Positions 15,839 through 25,175 of a DNA stretch of 64,000 nt are shown here, piece after piece. Source of the DNA: UBA937 sp031549725 (GTDB lineage Bacteria > Spirochaetota > Spirochaetia > Treponematales > Breznakiellaceae); contig JAVBPH010000046.1 in the NCBI GenBank assembly GCA_031549725.1, forward strand, positions 1-64,000, written 5' to 3'. The position numbers were made by a program, and so were the translations under genes. The notes under the pieces are model-generated. The model saw nothing but the letters and a program-made list of their open reading frames with translations. It did not search any database and was not told the origin of the DNA. Within the stretch, counting starts at the first letter, position 1; every line of letters begins with the position of its first letter.

Positions 15839-16867
15839 ATGGTTATTGCACTTAAAGCGGGAACATCCAGGGAAGATGTGACCCGGTTCATCGATGCCCT
15901 GGAAAAGCATGGATTGGAAGTTCACCGATCGGAGGGAACATCCCAGGTAGTTCTGGGCCTTGTGGGAGATACCACCGGGATAAATGATGAGCAGCTCCGG
16001 GCGCATCACCTGGTGGAACAGGTAATCCGGGTTCAGGAACCATTCAAAATGGCAAACCGGCTTTTCCACCCCGAAGATACCCGGATCAATGTAACCGGGG
16101 CAAAGGGGAACATCCAAAGTATTGGCGGGGGTTCCCTGGGAATTATTGCGGGCCCCTGTTCGGTGGAAAGCCGGGAACAGATTGTTCTTATTGCCCAACA
16201 GGTAAAGAAAGCCGGAGCCGGTTTTCTTCGGGGCGGGGCCTTCAAACCCAGGACATCCCCCTACAGTTTCCAGGGACTGGGCTGCGAAGGTCTGGACCTC
16301 CTCCTGGAAGCAAAACATGAAACCGGATTGCCTATTGTCTCTGAACTTATGACGATCCAGCAGATTGAAGTTTTTGACGACGTGGATATTATCCAGGTTG
16401 GAGCCAGGAATATGCAGAATTTCAATCTTCTCCGGGAACTGGGACACTGCCGCAAACCGATACTTCTGAAACGCGGCATGGCTTCCACGGTGACGGAACT
16501 TCTTATGGCTGCGGAATACATCATGGCCGGAGGCAACCAGGAGGTGATTCTCTGCGAACGGGGTATCCGCAGTTTTGATACATTTACCAGAAACACCCTG
16601 GATCTGAGCGCTGTCCCAATTCTGAAAAAGAAAAGTCACCTTCCGGTAATTGTGGATCCCAGCCATGCCACGGGAATCAGGTGGCTGGTTCCAGCCATGG
16701 CCAAAGCGGCAATTGCAGCAGGAGCGGATGGACTTATCATAGAGGTTCACAACAACCCCGAAGCAGCGCTTTGTGACGGAGAACAATCCCTGACACCGGA
16801 TGAATTTGCGGCTCTTATGGGAACCATCCGCCAGTATGCGGTCATAGAAGAAAAGGTCCTGGCATGA
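15839..16867 (+). CDS. aroF: 3-deoxy-7-phosphoheptulonate (DAHP) synthase, type I-beta with N-terminal regulatory domain
   Basis: Condenses phosphoenolpyruvate and erythrose 4-phosphate, the first step of the shikimate pathway. The 342 residues contain an N-terminal ferredoxin-like domain (about 1-70), as in the Tyr/Phe-inhibited Thermotoga enzyme, then the barrel. Visible marks are GPCSVES, the RGGAFKPRTSPYSFQG block, LLKRGM and VDPSHATG. The frame opens at a GTG at 15830, but AAGGAG at 15825-15830 points to the ATG at 15839. The 3' end overlaps tyrA by four bases (ATGA). Expression is probably set by the upstream attenuator and activity by feedback through the N-terminal domain. Confidence 0.93.
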   Translation: MVIALKAGTSREDVTRFIDALEKHGLEVHRSEGTSQVVLGLVGDTTGINDEQLRAHHLVEQVIRVQEPFKMANRLFHPEDTRINVTGAKGNIQSIGGGSLGIIAGPCSVESREQIVLIAQQVKKAGAGFLRGGAFKPRTSPYSFQGLGCEGLDLLLEAKHETGLPIVSELMTIQQIEVFDDVDIIQVGARNMQNFNLLRELGHCRKPILLKRGMASTVTELLMAAEYIMAGGNQEVILCERGIRSFDTFTRNTLDLSAVPILKKKSHLPVIVDPSHATGIRWLVPAMAKAAIAAGADGLIIEVHNNPEAALCDGEQSLTPDEFAALMGTIRQYAVIEEKVLA

Positions 16868-17751
16868 AAAAAATAGAAGACTGCTGTTTTGGATTCGTGG
16901 GACTCGGACTTATGGGCGGCGCCTTGGCCATGACCTTAAAAAAAGAAAAAGTCATTGGCCCCAATGGCCGTATCCTGGCCTATGATGTGGACAAAACCGT
17001 TTTGGAGCAGGCCCGGAAAAGCAGAACTATCCATGAAGGATTTTGCGATCCCGGTTTTATGCTGAAACAATGCGATGTGGTTTTTATATGTCTAAATCCG
17101 AAAGCAGAAATATATTTTATGGAAAACCATATGAATGATTTTATGCCGGGAACAATAATAACCGATATCTCCGGGGTAAAACGGGGAACCGTAGAACCGA
17201 TAGAAGTCATCCTTCGGGATGATCTGGATTTTATTCCCGGTCATCCCATGGCAGGCAAAGAAAAGGGAGGATTTTCAGAAGCGTCAAAATGCAATTTCCG
17301 GGGAAAAAATTATATTCTCACCCCTTTGAAACGGAATCGTCAGGAAAATCTGGATTTTATAAAGGAACTGATCCGGAGGATGGGTTTCGGCCGGATCACC
17401 GAAACCACCGCCGCCGACCATGACAGGAAAATCGCCTTTACATCCCAGCTCTGTCATGTGATTGCCGCAGCCCTGATTGACTGTGAAGCGGATCCGGAAA
17501 TCACCCGGTTCGGCGGCGGAAGTTTTGAGGACCTCACGAGAATTGCCATGCTTAATGCTCCTATGTGGACGGAATTGTTTCTGGAGAACCGGGATGAATT
17601 AACCGGATGTATCACCCGTTTTGAATCAAGTCTGGATAAACTAAAATCAATGATAATCCAGGAAGACCGGAAGGACCTCACGGAAACCCTTTCCAGGGTA
17701 AGGCAGCGCCGAATGATCATGGCTGCATCCGGTGATTCACCCGGCACATGA
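16864..17751 (+). CDS. tyrA: Prephenate dehydrogenase
   Basis: Oxidatively decarboxylates prephenate to 4-hydroxyphenylpyruvate on the way to tyrosine. The 295-residue protein has an N-terminal Rossmann motif GLGLMGGALA (about 12-21), a DISGVKRG block, the prephenate-binding GHPMAGKE motif and AADHDRKIAFTSQLCH in the helical domain. No chorismate mutase or ACT domain is attached. Its ATG overlaps the aroF stop codon, so the pair is translationally coupled. An aroF-tyrA operon behind a Tyr-rich leader is a coherent tyrosine-supply unit. No clear terminator follows before 17868. Confidence 0.93.
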   Translation: MKKIEDCCFGFVGLGLMGGALAMTLKKEKVIGPNGRILAYDVDKTVLEQARKSRTIHEGFCDPGFMLKQCDVVFICLNPKAEIYFMENHMNDFMPGTIITDISGVKRGTVEPIEVILRDDLDFIPGHPMAGKEKGGFSEASKCNFRGKNYILTPLKRNRQENLDFIKELIRRMGFGRITETTAADHDRKIAFTSQLCHVIAAALIDCEADPEITRFGGGSFEDLTRIAMLNAPMWTELFLENRDELTGCITRFESSLDKLKSMIIQEDRKDLTETLSRVRQRRMIMAASGDSPGT

Positions 17752-17867
17752 ACTGTCAATAATACAATCCTGGGGTTAAATTATCCGGCAGCGGAAAAAT
17801 ACGATGGGTAAATTTTTACATTGACTTCCGGCAAAACCCATTATAGGATACTTAGAAGAGAAATTAT

Positions 17868-18620
17868 ATGCCATATTCGTTGGTCATTGTGGATGATGAT
17901 TATGAAATCCGGAACGGTTTGACCCAGTATTTCCCATGGAATGATATAGGTTTCAAGGTGGTAGCTGCTTTTGAAGATGCGGAAACACTGTTCAGTTACC
18001 TTCTTACCCATACGGTAGATGTGGTTCTCTGTGATATAAAACTCCCAAAGATGAGCGGCATTGAGGTAGCTCAAAAATTACGGGAAAGCAACAATTCCGT
18101 ACGGTTTGTATTTCTTTCTGCATACAGCGATTATGACTTTATGCGTTCGGCACTGCAGCTTCATGCGGTGGATTATATTCTGAAACCTACCGATTACCAT
18201 GAACTTTCTTCTCTGTTCATTTCAATAAAAAGGGATTTTGATGAACAGCACATGGTGTCCGCTGAAGCGGAAAAAGAATCAGAAACCCACATACCTGTAC
18301 AGCAGAAACTGATCGAGGCTGTCAAAACATACTTAAAAATAAACTACCGGGGCGCCACCCTAGCCTCCGCTGCGGAGGTGGTAAAAATCAATCCTAATTA
18401 CCTGAGCAGGTTTTTCAAGGAACAAACCAGCGAATCCTTCAGTGATTATTTAATGAAAATCAGAATGGAAAAAGCAAAGGAACTGCTGAACGATTATACC
18501 CTGCGGGTCTGTGAAGTCAGTGATATGATTGGGTATTCGGACAGCAATAATTTCTCCCGGGCTTTCACCCGGTATTACGGGAAAAGTCCCAGAGACTTCA
18601 GATCATCGGGCAATGCATAG
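17868..18620 (+). CDS. Two-component response regulator, REC + AraC-type HTH (YesN-like)
   Basis: A 250-residue regulator. Residues 1-120 are a receiver domain with an acidic DDD patch at 9-11, phosphoacceptor Asp56 (LCDIKLPKM) and the KPTDY lysine. Residues about 150-248 are an AraC family DNA-binding domain, with the typical NYLSRFFKEQ and signature GYSDSNNFSRAFTRYYGKSPRDFR-like blocks. The stop codon overlaps the kinase start. Such regulators normally switch on nearby sugar ABC importer operons, and the importer at 11619-14810 is the obvious candidate target. Confidence 0.92.
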   Translation: MPYSLVIVDDDYEIRNGLTQYFPWNDIGFKVVAAFEDAETLFSYLLTHTVDVVLCDIKLPKMSGIEVAQKLRESNNSVRFVFLSAYSDYDFMRSALQLHAVDYILKPTDYHELSSLFISIKRDFDEQHMVSAEAEKESETHIPVQQKLIEAVKTYLKINYRGATLASAAEVVKINPNYLSRFFKEQTSESFSDYLMKIRMEKAKELLNDYTLRVCEVSDMIGYSDSNNFSRAFTRYYGKSPRDFRSSGNA

Positions 18621-20385
18621 ATTACAGAAACGATTCATATCATTGCGTCCTCTCATACTCATCATCCTTCCGTTGATTTTTTTAAGTATCCTGTCGGTAT
18701 TGGTTTTTATCAGATATGCGGATACCGAGCTGCAGCAAATGGTTGAAACAAAACTTTCGGAAACCCAGATGCAGTTTGATGTTCTGTTCCAGGATCTCCA
18801 GAATGTATCAAATTATATTGGCAACAATGCAAGTATAGTAAATGATATTAAGGAAATTCTAAGAAGCGGAAACACCAATATAGTTAATATCAGAAGCTAC
18901 CAGTTTCTGAACCACATTGTGGTAACCAGTATTGCCAGTGAAGCAAAATCAGTACCGGCAAAACAATCCATCATTATTTATTTTCCCAATGAAGAAGGAC
19001 GTTTCCTGAGTTCCGACAGGGGATTTGTTTCTCTGGACACTTATTATGACACTTCGTGGTATGTCCATGCTTCAAACCTGAGTAAACCCTTTTTTAAGGT
19101 TGAAGCAAAAAACATAAAGCAATTTGAACTGATAGATGCCCGGAAAATCATAAGCCTCTATTCACTGCTGCCATCCGCAGGGCTTGCTTCCGGTTCCGGA
19201 TTGATTGTCATGAATATCAACCAAAGTTATCTGGAAAATTCCTTTGGTCCTTCCATTACGGTTCTTTCCGGTGATCAATGTATAATTAACCAGGATGTAT
19301 ATGACAGCATTCCGGCAAATTATATGCAGCAGTTACTGAAGGGTGATAAAAATCATATCAACATCAGGTTCAGAAACGGATCAGAGCAGATTACAAAGCT
19401 TGAAGACCCCAAATATGGATTGACCTATATTTCCATAGACAGCAAATCATTTTATCAGGTCTCCAATCTTATTCTTATTGCAACGGTGATACTTTGTGTG
19501 GTGGTGATGGCCACAGGCATATGGTTTATTTTTATCAACCACCGGAAGAATCAGGTCAACATCAATAACATCATTGAATTATTCAGAAAAGCCGAGTTGG
19601 GAGAACCCTTGCCGGCACTTGTACAGGATGGGAACAACACCCAGTATAATCTGATCATCCATAATATTATCAGCAACTTTGTGGAGAATGAGTATCTCAA
19701 GGTTCAGCTGTCCGAAAGACGGTATAAGTCGAGAACTTTGGAATTGCTGGCGCTCCAGAATCAGATCAATCCCCATTTTCTGTTTAACACCCTGGATTCT
19801 ATAAGCTGGAGGATCAGGGGGCTCCTGGAAGATGTAAAAAATCCCACCATCACCATGATGCAGGACCTGGGGGCATTACTTAAATATTCCTTCGCCGCAT
19901 CATCCACAGTAACCTTAGCCGATGAAATACAATGCGCAGATTATTATACCCATATCCAGCGGGTAAGGCTCAATGAAAAATTTATTTTAAAAAAAGATAT
20001 CGATTCTGATTTGATGGATGCGCTGGTTCCTAAAATGTTCATCCAGCCGTTGATTGAAAACGCCATAGAACATGGAATCAAACAGCTTAAAACCCAGGGA
20101 ATCATCCAGCTTACTATAAAAAAACAAGCTTCTCAAAATATTCTTTTTTCCATAGAGGACAATGGCCCCGGGATAGATCCCTCTATGCTCCGGTCCCTGA
20201 AACAAAAAATTCTCGACCTCCATGCCCGGGATGATTATGAAGAGGAAACCCGGCACATAGGATTAGTAAATACTTTCAGACGGCTCATCCTTTTTTTTGG
20301 AGAGGACACATGCAATGCGTCCATTGAAAGCAAACCCTTTGAATCAACCATTATCCGGTTTATCTTTCCCTATAAAAACAAATAG
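18613..20385 (+). CDS. Sensor histidine kinase (YesM-like)
   Basis: A 590-residue membrane kinase. TM1 is at about residues 10-30 and TM2 at about 288-310, enclosing a roughly 260-residue extracytoplasmic sensor domain. A HAMP-like linker follows, then the His_kinase block with QINPHFLFNTLDS and a C-terminal ATPase domain (ENAIEHG, DNGPGI). The frame is open from 18529, but the ATG at 18613, overlapping the regulator stop, gives a normal N-terminus with a signal anchor. It probably senses a sugar or a liganded binding protein and phosphorylates the regulator encoded just upstream. Confidence 0.9.
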   Translation: MHRLQKRFISLRPLILIILPLIFLSILSVLVFIRYADTELQQMVETKLSETQMQFDVLFQDLQNVSNYIGNNASIVNDIKEILRSGNTNIVNIRSYQFLNHIVVTSIASEAKSVPAKQSIIIYFPNEEGRFLSSDRGFVSLDTYYDTSWYVHASNLSKPFFKVEAKNIKQFELIDARKIISLYSLLPSAGLASGSGLIVMNINQSYLENSFGPSITVLSGDQCIINQDVYDSIPANYMQQLLKGDKNHINIRFRNGSEQITKLEDPKYGLTYISIDSKSFYQVSNLILIATVILCVVVMATGIWFIFINHRKNQVNINNIIELFRKAELGEPLPALVQDGNNTQYNLIIHNIISNFVENEYLKVQLSERRYKSRTLELLALQNQINPHFLFNTLDSISWRIRGLLEDVKNPTITMMQDLGALLKYSFAASSTVTLADEIQCADYYTHIQRVRLNEKFILKKDIDSDLMDALVPKMFIQPLIENAIEHGIKQLKTQGIIQLTIKKQASQNILFSIEDNGPGIDPSMLRSLKQKILDLHARDDYEEETRHIGLVNTFRRLILFFGEDTCNASIESKPFESTIIRFIFPYKNK

Positions 20386-20499
20386 AAATTGCAGTGTTTA
20401 TTTTCTGCCGGAAAAATGGAAAAGTTTCGTTTCTATTATATAACAGAGTATTACAGCAGATCCAATAAGAAATTCGGTCAGTTTTATAATCAATAAATC

Positions 20500-20540
20500 A
20501 AGAAGACCATCCATAACAAAATGTTACAGATGGTCCTCTT
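20500..20540 (+). terminator. Hairpin terminator after the two-component operon
   Basis: AAGA, GACCATC and TAACA arms pair with TGTTA, GATGGTC and TCTT across small mismatches, followed by TAGTTTTTA. It lies 115 bases beyond the kinase stop. The T tract is short and interrupted. Confidence 0.6.
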
Positions 20541-20557
20541 AGTTTTTATATTGTGAA

Positions 20558-20695
20558 GATTTTTCAAAATGTCAAATTTTGAAAATGCAACCTTAGATGT
20601 AAGTGCAGAAAGACTACTATTTTATTTATGGGTAAGGAAAGAGCATTCTTTCTGCACAAGCCTTTTTCAAAACTAACCGAGTTTTGAAAAAGGCT
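20558..20695 (-). repeat. Family B three-hairpin repeat, copy B2
   Basis: Reverse-complement copy of 1-140. The order is an ATTTTCAAAAT-type hairpin, the TGCAGAAAGA...TCTTTCTGCA hairpin and the AGCCTTTTTCAAAACT...AGTTTTGAAAAAGGCT hairpin (one arm diverged to AACCGAGTTTT). The central loop TATTTATGGGTAAGGAAA is conserved between the two copies. Confidence 0.85.
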
Positions 20696-20732
20696 CGAAA
20701 TAAAAAAGTTTCTCCATCTTACATCTAAGGAA

Positions 20733-20762
20733 AACTTCTAAAAACTGAAGTTTTTAGAAGTT
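20733..20762. repeat. Family D perfect palindrome, copy D2
   Basis: Identical to 11373-11402. It lies 13 bases beyond the 3' end of proC, so it could serve as the terminating or stabilising hairpin for the pro operon on the minus strand. Confidence 0.85.
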
Positions 20763-20774
20763 CCCTTATGTTCG

Positions 20775-21584
20775 TTAGTTCAGCTTTTTCGATTTATCAA
20801 AAGCTGCTTTTACCGCTGCAATAACTGTTCCCCGGAAAGCATTTTTTTCAAGGGCCGCAATTCCCGCAATGGTGGTTCCCCCCGGGGATGCTACCCGGTC
20901 TTTCAATTCGCCGGGGTGCAGCCGGGTTTCCTTTACCATGGCAGCGGAACCAAGAACCGTTTGGGCCGCATAACGTAAAGCCTTGTCTCTGGGTAAACCA
21001 GCTTCCACCGCACCATCCGCCAAAGCTTCAATAAACATGTAAACAAAAGCAGGACCGGAACCGGATATGGCTGTCACCGCATCAATATAGGATTCATCCA
21101 CGCAATCCACAATTCCCGCGGAGGATAAAATAGAAATCAGGTCCTTTATGACTTCTTCTTTTACATTGGAAGATGCCAGGGCGACCATACCTTCTGAAAC
21201 AAGCACCGGAGTATTCGGCATAATCCGCACAATCCCCTGGTTGTTTACTTTCAGAACACTCCTGATTGAATCAATGGAAATTCCCGCGGCCATTGAAACA
21301 AGACAGGGAGGATTCCCTTTTTTAATACGCTTTTTTAGGACCGGTGCAATTTCTTCAAGAATCCTATTTACCGTATTCGGTTTGACCGCAATAAAAATAT
21401 AATCAGCCTTTTCCGCGGCTTCGGTATTTGATGATACGGTTTGGACTCCCAGTTCCTTTGCGGTATCTTCAGCTTTTTTGGTATCCGCATCGGTAAGATA
21501 AATTGTTTTTATCGTTTTTGCCGCCGCCTTCATGAGGGCGCTCCCCATGTTGCCGCTGCCGATGCATGCAATAGATTTATCCAT
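20775..21584 (-). CDS. proC: Pyrroline-5-carboxylate reductase
   Basis: Last step of proline synthesis: NAD(P)H reduction of pyrroline-5-carboxylate. The 269 residues start with the Rossmann motif IGSGNMGSAL (8-17). MPNTP and the C-terminal helical signature SGSGPAFVYMFIEALADGAVE-like block, LPRDKALRYAAQTVLG and SPGGTTIAG, are visible. GGGAAGG precedes the ATG. It is third in proA-proB-proC, 20 bases after proB. A complete glutamate-to-proline route is therefore in one operon. Confidence 0.96.
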   Translation of the reverse strand: MDKSIACIGSGNMGSALMKAAAKTIKTIYLTDADTKKAEDTAKELGVQTVSSNTEAAEKADYIFIAVKPNTVNRILEEIAPVLKKRIKKGNPPCLVSMAAGISIDSIRSVLKVNNQGIVRIMPNTPVLVSEGMVALASSNVKEEVIKDLISILSSAGIVDCVDESYIDAVTAISGSGPAFVYMFIEALADGAVEAGLPRDKALRYAAQTVLGSAAMVKETRLHPGELKDRVASPGGTTIAGIAALEKNAFRGTVIAAVKAAFDKSKKLN

Positions 21585-21604
21585 AATAAACCTTCCCTAT
21601 GGTT

Positions 21605-22396
21605 TTATTGGGGTAAAAAAGCGGTACCCCGCTGGTTTCCCCTGGACAATTCATCGATTGCCCTGGGATTGCTGCCGTTGGTGATTATCATGGGAATACC
21701 GTATGATACTACCCGTTGGGCTGCTTCCAGCTTTGTAGCTATTCCGCCCGTACCGAAACTGTTGGCGCTTCCGATATTTATGGAGGTCTTCATTTTATCC
21801 AGATCCCGGACTTCGGGGATGTGTTTGGCATCGGAAAACTCCTTGGGGTTTTTATCGTAGAGCCCGTCAATATCGCTGAACAGGATTACCAGGTCGGCAC
21901 TCCAGAGAATTCCCGAAAGGGCTGCCAGGTTGTCGTTATCACCGATTTTTATTTCATCGATGCAGACCGAATCGTTTTCATTGATGATGGGAACTATGCC
22001 TTCATCCACCAGCGTAAAAAGGGTATTCCTGATATTGAGGGTCCGGATGGAATCGATGAAGTCGTCCTTGGTCAGCAGCAGCTGGGCTATGTGTATATCC
22101 AGGGGCCGGAATGCCCTGCGCCAGGCTTCCATGAGTTCCACCTGGCCAACAGCACACAGAGCCTGTTTGTAGTGGATGTCCTGCTTCCGGGCCCACTTGC
22201 CCATGGTCCCCAGCCCTGCAATCCGGGCTCCGGAGGAAACAATCACAATCTGTTTCCCATGTTCAATTAACGAATGGGTTTGTTTCGCAAATTCTTCCAG
22301 GTATTCCCTGTTTATATGGCCGTTCTTATCTGCCAGGGTATTGGACCCGAACTTGATTACTATTTTGCGTGAATCATTTATAAGCTGTGAAATCAT
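21605..22396 (-). CDS. proB: Glutamate 5-kinase (short form, no PUA domain)
   Basis: Phosphorylates glutamate to gamma-glutamyl phosphate, the committed step of proline synthesis. The 263-residue amino acid kinase domain shows VIKFGSNTLAD near the N-terminus, VSSGARIAG, NENDSV and the GTGGIATKLEAA nucleotide block. The usual C-terminal PUA domain of the E. coli enzyme (367 residues) is missing, as in several other bacteria. It lies four bases after the proA stop codon. Confidence 0.95.
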   Translation of the reverse strand: MISQLINDSRKIVIKFGSNTLADKNGHINREYLEEFAKQTHSLIEHGKQIVIVSSGARIAGLGTMGKWARKQDIHYKQALCAVGQVELMEAWRRAFRPLDIHIAQLLLTKDDFIDSIRTLNIRNTLFTLVDEGIVPIINENDSVCIDEIKIGDNDNLAALSGILWSADLVILFSDIDGLYDKNPKEFSDAKHIPEVRDLDKMKTSINIGSANSFGTGGIATKLEAAQRVVSYGIPMIITNGSNPRAIDELSRGNQRGTAFLPQ

Positions 22397-22400
22397 ATGA

Positions 22401-23660
22401 TTACCTGATCTGTCCCTGTCCCCGGATACGGTATTTGATAGTGGTTAGAGCCTCAAGTCCCATGGGACCCCGGGCGTGGAATTTTTGAGTGCTGATTCCC
22501 AGCTCGGCTCCAAAACCGAATTCCCCGCCGTCGGTGTATCTGATGGATGCATTGGAATAAATGCAAGCCGCATCAACCCGTTTTTCAAAGGCTTCAATGG
22601 ATTTGAGATCGCTGCTCAGGATTGCCTCGGAATGTTTTGTCCCGTATCGATTAATATGATCGATGGCCTCATCCACCCCGGACACGGTTTTTACCGCCAT
22701 GATATAGTCGAGAAATTCCGTGCCCCAGTCGGATTCATCCGCATCCTTCAGAACAAGATTTTCCGGTACCGGGCCGATAGCTTTTTTGCTTACCCCGTCA
22801 CACCGCAATTCTGATTTTCCTGCAAGAATCCCGGCAACCCTGGGCATAAGAGCTTCCACCGCATCCCAGTGGACCAAAAGGGTCTCCACCGAATTACAGG
22901 CGCCGGGTTTCTGCAGTTTTGCCGCGGCTATCATTTCCGCGGCGTTATCCATATCGGCACTGGGTTCCACGTATATATGGCAATTTCCTTCTCCGGTTTC
23001 TATTACCGGAACCCGGGCGTTTTGGACCACCCGCTGGATCAGGTCCTTGCCGCCCCTGGGAAGAACCACATCAATCTTTCCCCGGGCGTTCAGGATAATA
23101 TCCACATCCTCCCGGCTGCCCGAATCGGCCAGCTCCACCGCATCGGGGAAGCCCCCGCCGTTTTTAAGACCCCGCTTAATCGCGGATACCAAGGCCTGGT
23201 TTGACCGCAGCGCCGCGGAGGATCCCCGGAGAAGGATAGCGCAGCCGGCCTTGTAGGCAAGACAAAAAGCGTCCACCGTTACATTTGGTCTGGATTCATA
23301 AATGATGGCTGCCACCCCCATGGGGACGGTAACCTGTTCTATAAACATGCCGTTGGGATGGGCCCATCCGGCTTTCACCTTATTAATAGGATCTTCCTGG
23401 CGGATTACCGTATCAATTCCTTCGGTGATATCATCTATCCGCTTTTCATTCAGGGCAAGCCGGTCCAGCAGGGCTTCCTTCATGCCGCCGGCCCTGGCTT
23501 TATCCATATCCTGGACATTAGCAGCGAGAATGGCCCGCCGGTCTTCATCTATGGCAGTGATAACAGCCCGCAGGGCTTTATCTTTGGCATTACGGTTTGC
23601 CAGTTCCAGAGAAGCCTGGGCGGTTTTTAGACTGTCAAAGACAGAATCAAGTGAGTTCAT
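22401..23660 (-). CDS. proA: Gamma-glutamyl phosphate reductase
   Basis: NADPH-dependent reduction of gamma-glutamyl phosphate to glutamate semialdehyde. The 419 residues have the aldehyde dehydrogenase-like fold, with YESRPNVTVDAF, LRGSSAALRSNQALV, the KPGACNSVETLLVH catalytic cysteine block and the C-terminal FGAELGISTQK motif. It is first of the pro genes. About 130 bases with a hairpin (GCATATTCC-type arms, 23714-23746) separate it from thyX upstream, so it may share or have its own promoter. Confidence 0.96.
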   Translation of the reverse strand: MNSLDSVFDSLKTAQASLELANRNAKDKALRAVITAIDEDRRAILAANVQDMDKARAGGMKEALLDRLALNEKRIDDITEGIDTVIRQEDPINKVKAGWAHPNGMFIEQVTVPMGVAAIIYESRPNVTVDAFCLAYKAGCAILLRGSSAALRSNQALVSAIKRGLKNGGGFPDAVELADSGSREDVDIILNARGKIDVVLPRGGKDLIQRVVQNARVPVIETGEGNCHIYVEPSADMDNAAEMIAAAKLQKPGACNSVETLLVHWDAVEALMPRVAGILAGKSELRCDGVSKKAIGPVPENLVLKDADESDWGTEFLDYIMAVKTVSGVDEAIDHINRYGTKHSEAILSSDLKSIEAFEKRVDAACIYSNASIRYTDGGEFGFGAELGISTQKFHARGPMGLEALTTIKYRIRGQGQIR

Positions 23661-23791
23661 GGTTCAATAATAGAAGGAATGCCGGATAATTTGCAAGGGA
23701 TGCAATGGAAAATGCGCATATTCCCAAACTTCTGTTGAAGAATATGCACAGAGGAAAGACTCCGGGGTCTCCAGTTTTAAGGATTTGCCTG

Positions 23792-24634
23792 CTATTTTTG
23801 ATGGCCGGTCCGCAGCTTTTCTTCAAACCTCTCCAGGGCTTTGCCTTCCAGCGGTGTACCTGCGTCTGGATTGCCCAGGCGCCGCTTGATTTCCGACAGT
23901 TCCTCCCTGGAAAACCGGACTCCGCCCAAAATATGCTTTTCAAAGGATTCACAGCACCGGGGAGCCACCTTCCGGGTGATATCCAGCATGATCTCCGCAT
24001 AAAGCCGGATTTCCTTCTGGGCATGGGCATCCAGCCGGAGCTCAAGGAAATGGAACAGGTTATGCAGATCGATCTGCCAGTACCATTCGGTATAGAGTGA
24101 TAAAGGAAGGTTGATCCTGGCCAGTTCCCTGGCAATCCCGGAGTCAATCAGACTGGTATATTCGGCATAGGAATTGCGCTGGCCCTTTTCCAGTGCGGCT
24201 TTTACTTTGGCGGTGGTTTCCCGGTCCAGGACTTCTTCGGACCGGCCCTGCTTATTGTCGGTACTCTGCATCGCTATGTCCGCATCTGCGGGGATGTAAA
24301 AATCATCCTTCATAACCGAATACCGGCCGGAAATTTCGTTTAACCTGGCTGTCCGGTGCCTGATCCATTGGCGGGCTACAAAAATGGGAAGCTTCATATG
24401 AAAAGTCAGAACCACCTGCTCAAAGGGGGAGGTATGCTGATTCCGCAGCAGATAATCGATAAGCCCCGCATCTTCCCGGTAACTTTTGGTCCCCGCACCA
24501 TAGGAAACCCTGGCGGATTGAACCACCCGTTCATCCCCGCCCAAATAATCCACCAGACGGATAAAACCCTTATCCAGGACCGGAAATTCCTTATCTAAAA
24601 TTGCTTCCGCCTCCGGAACAGTACAATGCGCCAT
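23792..24634 (-). CDS. thyX: Flavin-dependent thymidylate synthase
   Basis: Makes dTMP from dUMP using methylene-tetrahydrofolate, FAD and NADPH. The 280 residues contain the ThyX motif as RHRTARLNEISGRYS (about 91-105) and the C-terminal RxxLGGVRF-type region after the FLELRLDAHAQKEIR block. It is slightly longer than typical ThyX proteins (210-250) through its C-terminal tail. GGGAGATCAGGT precedes the ATG. It probably replaces ThyA in this organism, as is usual in treponemes. Confidence 0.95.
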   Translation of the reverse strand: MAHCTVPEAEAILDKEFPVLDKGFIRLVDYLGGDERVVQSARVSYGAGTKSYREDAGLIDYLLRNQHTSPFEQVVLTFHMKLPIFVARQWIRHRTARLNEISGRYSVMKDDFYIPADADIAMQSTDNKQGRSEEVLDRETTAKVKAALEKGQRNSYAEYTSLIDSGIARELARINLPLSLYTEWYWQIDLHNLFHFLELRLDAHAQKEIRLYAEIMLDITRKVAPRCCESFEKHILGGVRFSREELSEIKRRLGNPDAGTPLEGKALERFEEKLRTGHQK

Positions 24635-24662
24635 ACCTGATCTCCCATATTTTTATTCGCAA

Positions 24663-24811
24663 GTGGGTTTAACACCGTCTGCACGCTCCCGCATGCGAGG
24701 CTCTGCGGCGTTCTTAAAATCTTGTAAATGAACATTGTATGGTATTAAACCCACATAAAATCCATACCCTACAGAACCAACAAACCTCGCTGCTCTGCGG
24801 CGAGGTTTTTG
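24663..24811. repeat. Family C palindromic repeat, copy C2
   Basis: Its outer arms GTGGGTTTAACACC (24663-24676) and GGTATTAAACCCAC (24741-24754) pair with one mismatch. The core up to CAGAACCAACA and the AACCTCGC...GCGAGGTT hairpin match copy C1 almost base for base. A GC-rich internal hairpin occupies about 24684-24710. Confidence 0.75.
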
Positions 24812-25175
24812 ATTTATATATATTCTACGGATTTTACGGGTTTAAGTGAAGTAACCATAATCAAAAAACAATTGTCCTGATTAAAATTCTTGAAAAATTC
24901 TTTTCCTCAATTGCAAAATCTTAAAAACCGATATATTATATAACAAATTGCAGTTCTTTTGATTCAATCATTATGGGTCCTCCGGAAACGCTGGTTTTCA
25001 GGGATTTCCGGAATTGGACTGCAATTATACCTGTTTTAATAAAGTAAGACTGTTTCAAAAAGGTTTTTTGAGGCGGCTTCCTTGTGTTTAACGGAAGTAA
25101 CGGAGGTTTATCCCCCGTTTCCAGGACGGGGTTATCCCCAACCGGGTTTTAAAACCGGCTCAAGCAGAATTGATT
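24812..25175. other. Intergenic region before the M23 peptidase gene
   Basis: AT-rich DNA with several small hairpins near its right end, notably CCGGGTTTTAAAACCGG (25142-25158) 17 bases before the chosen ATG. No ORF, tRNA or clear promoter recognised. The hairpin could affect initiation of the downstream gene, whose ribosome site is weak. Confidence 0.45.

Noticed and set aside
18529..18612. Extended N-terminus of the sensor kinase
   Set aside because: This part reads through the response regulator's DNA-binding domain in another frame; the ATG at 18613 overlaps the regulator stop and yields a signal-anchor start.
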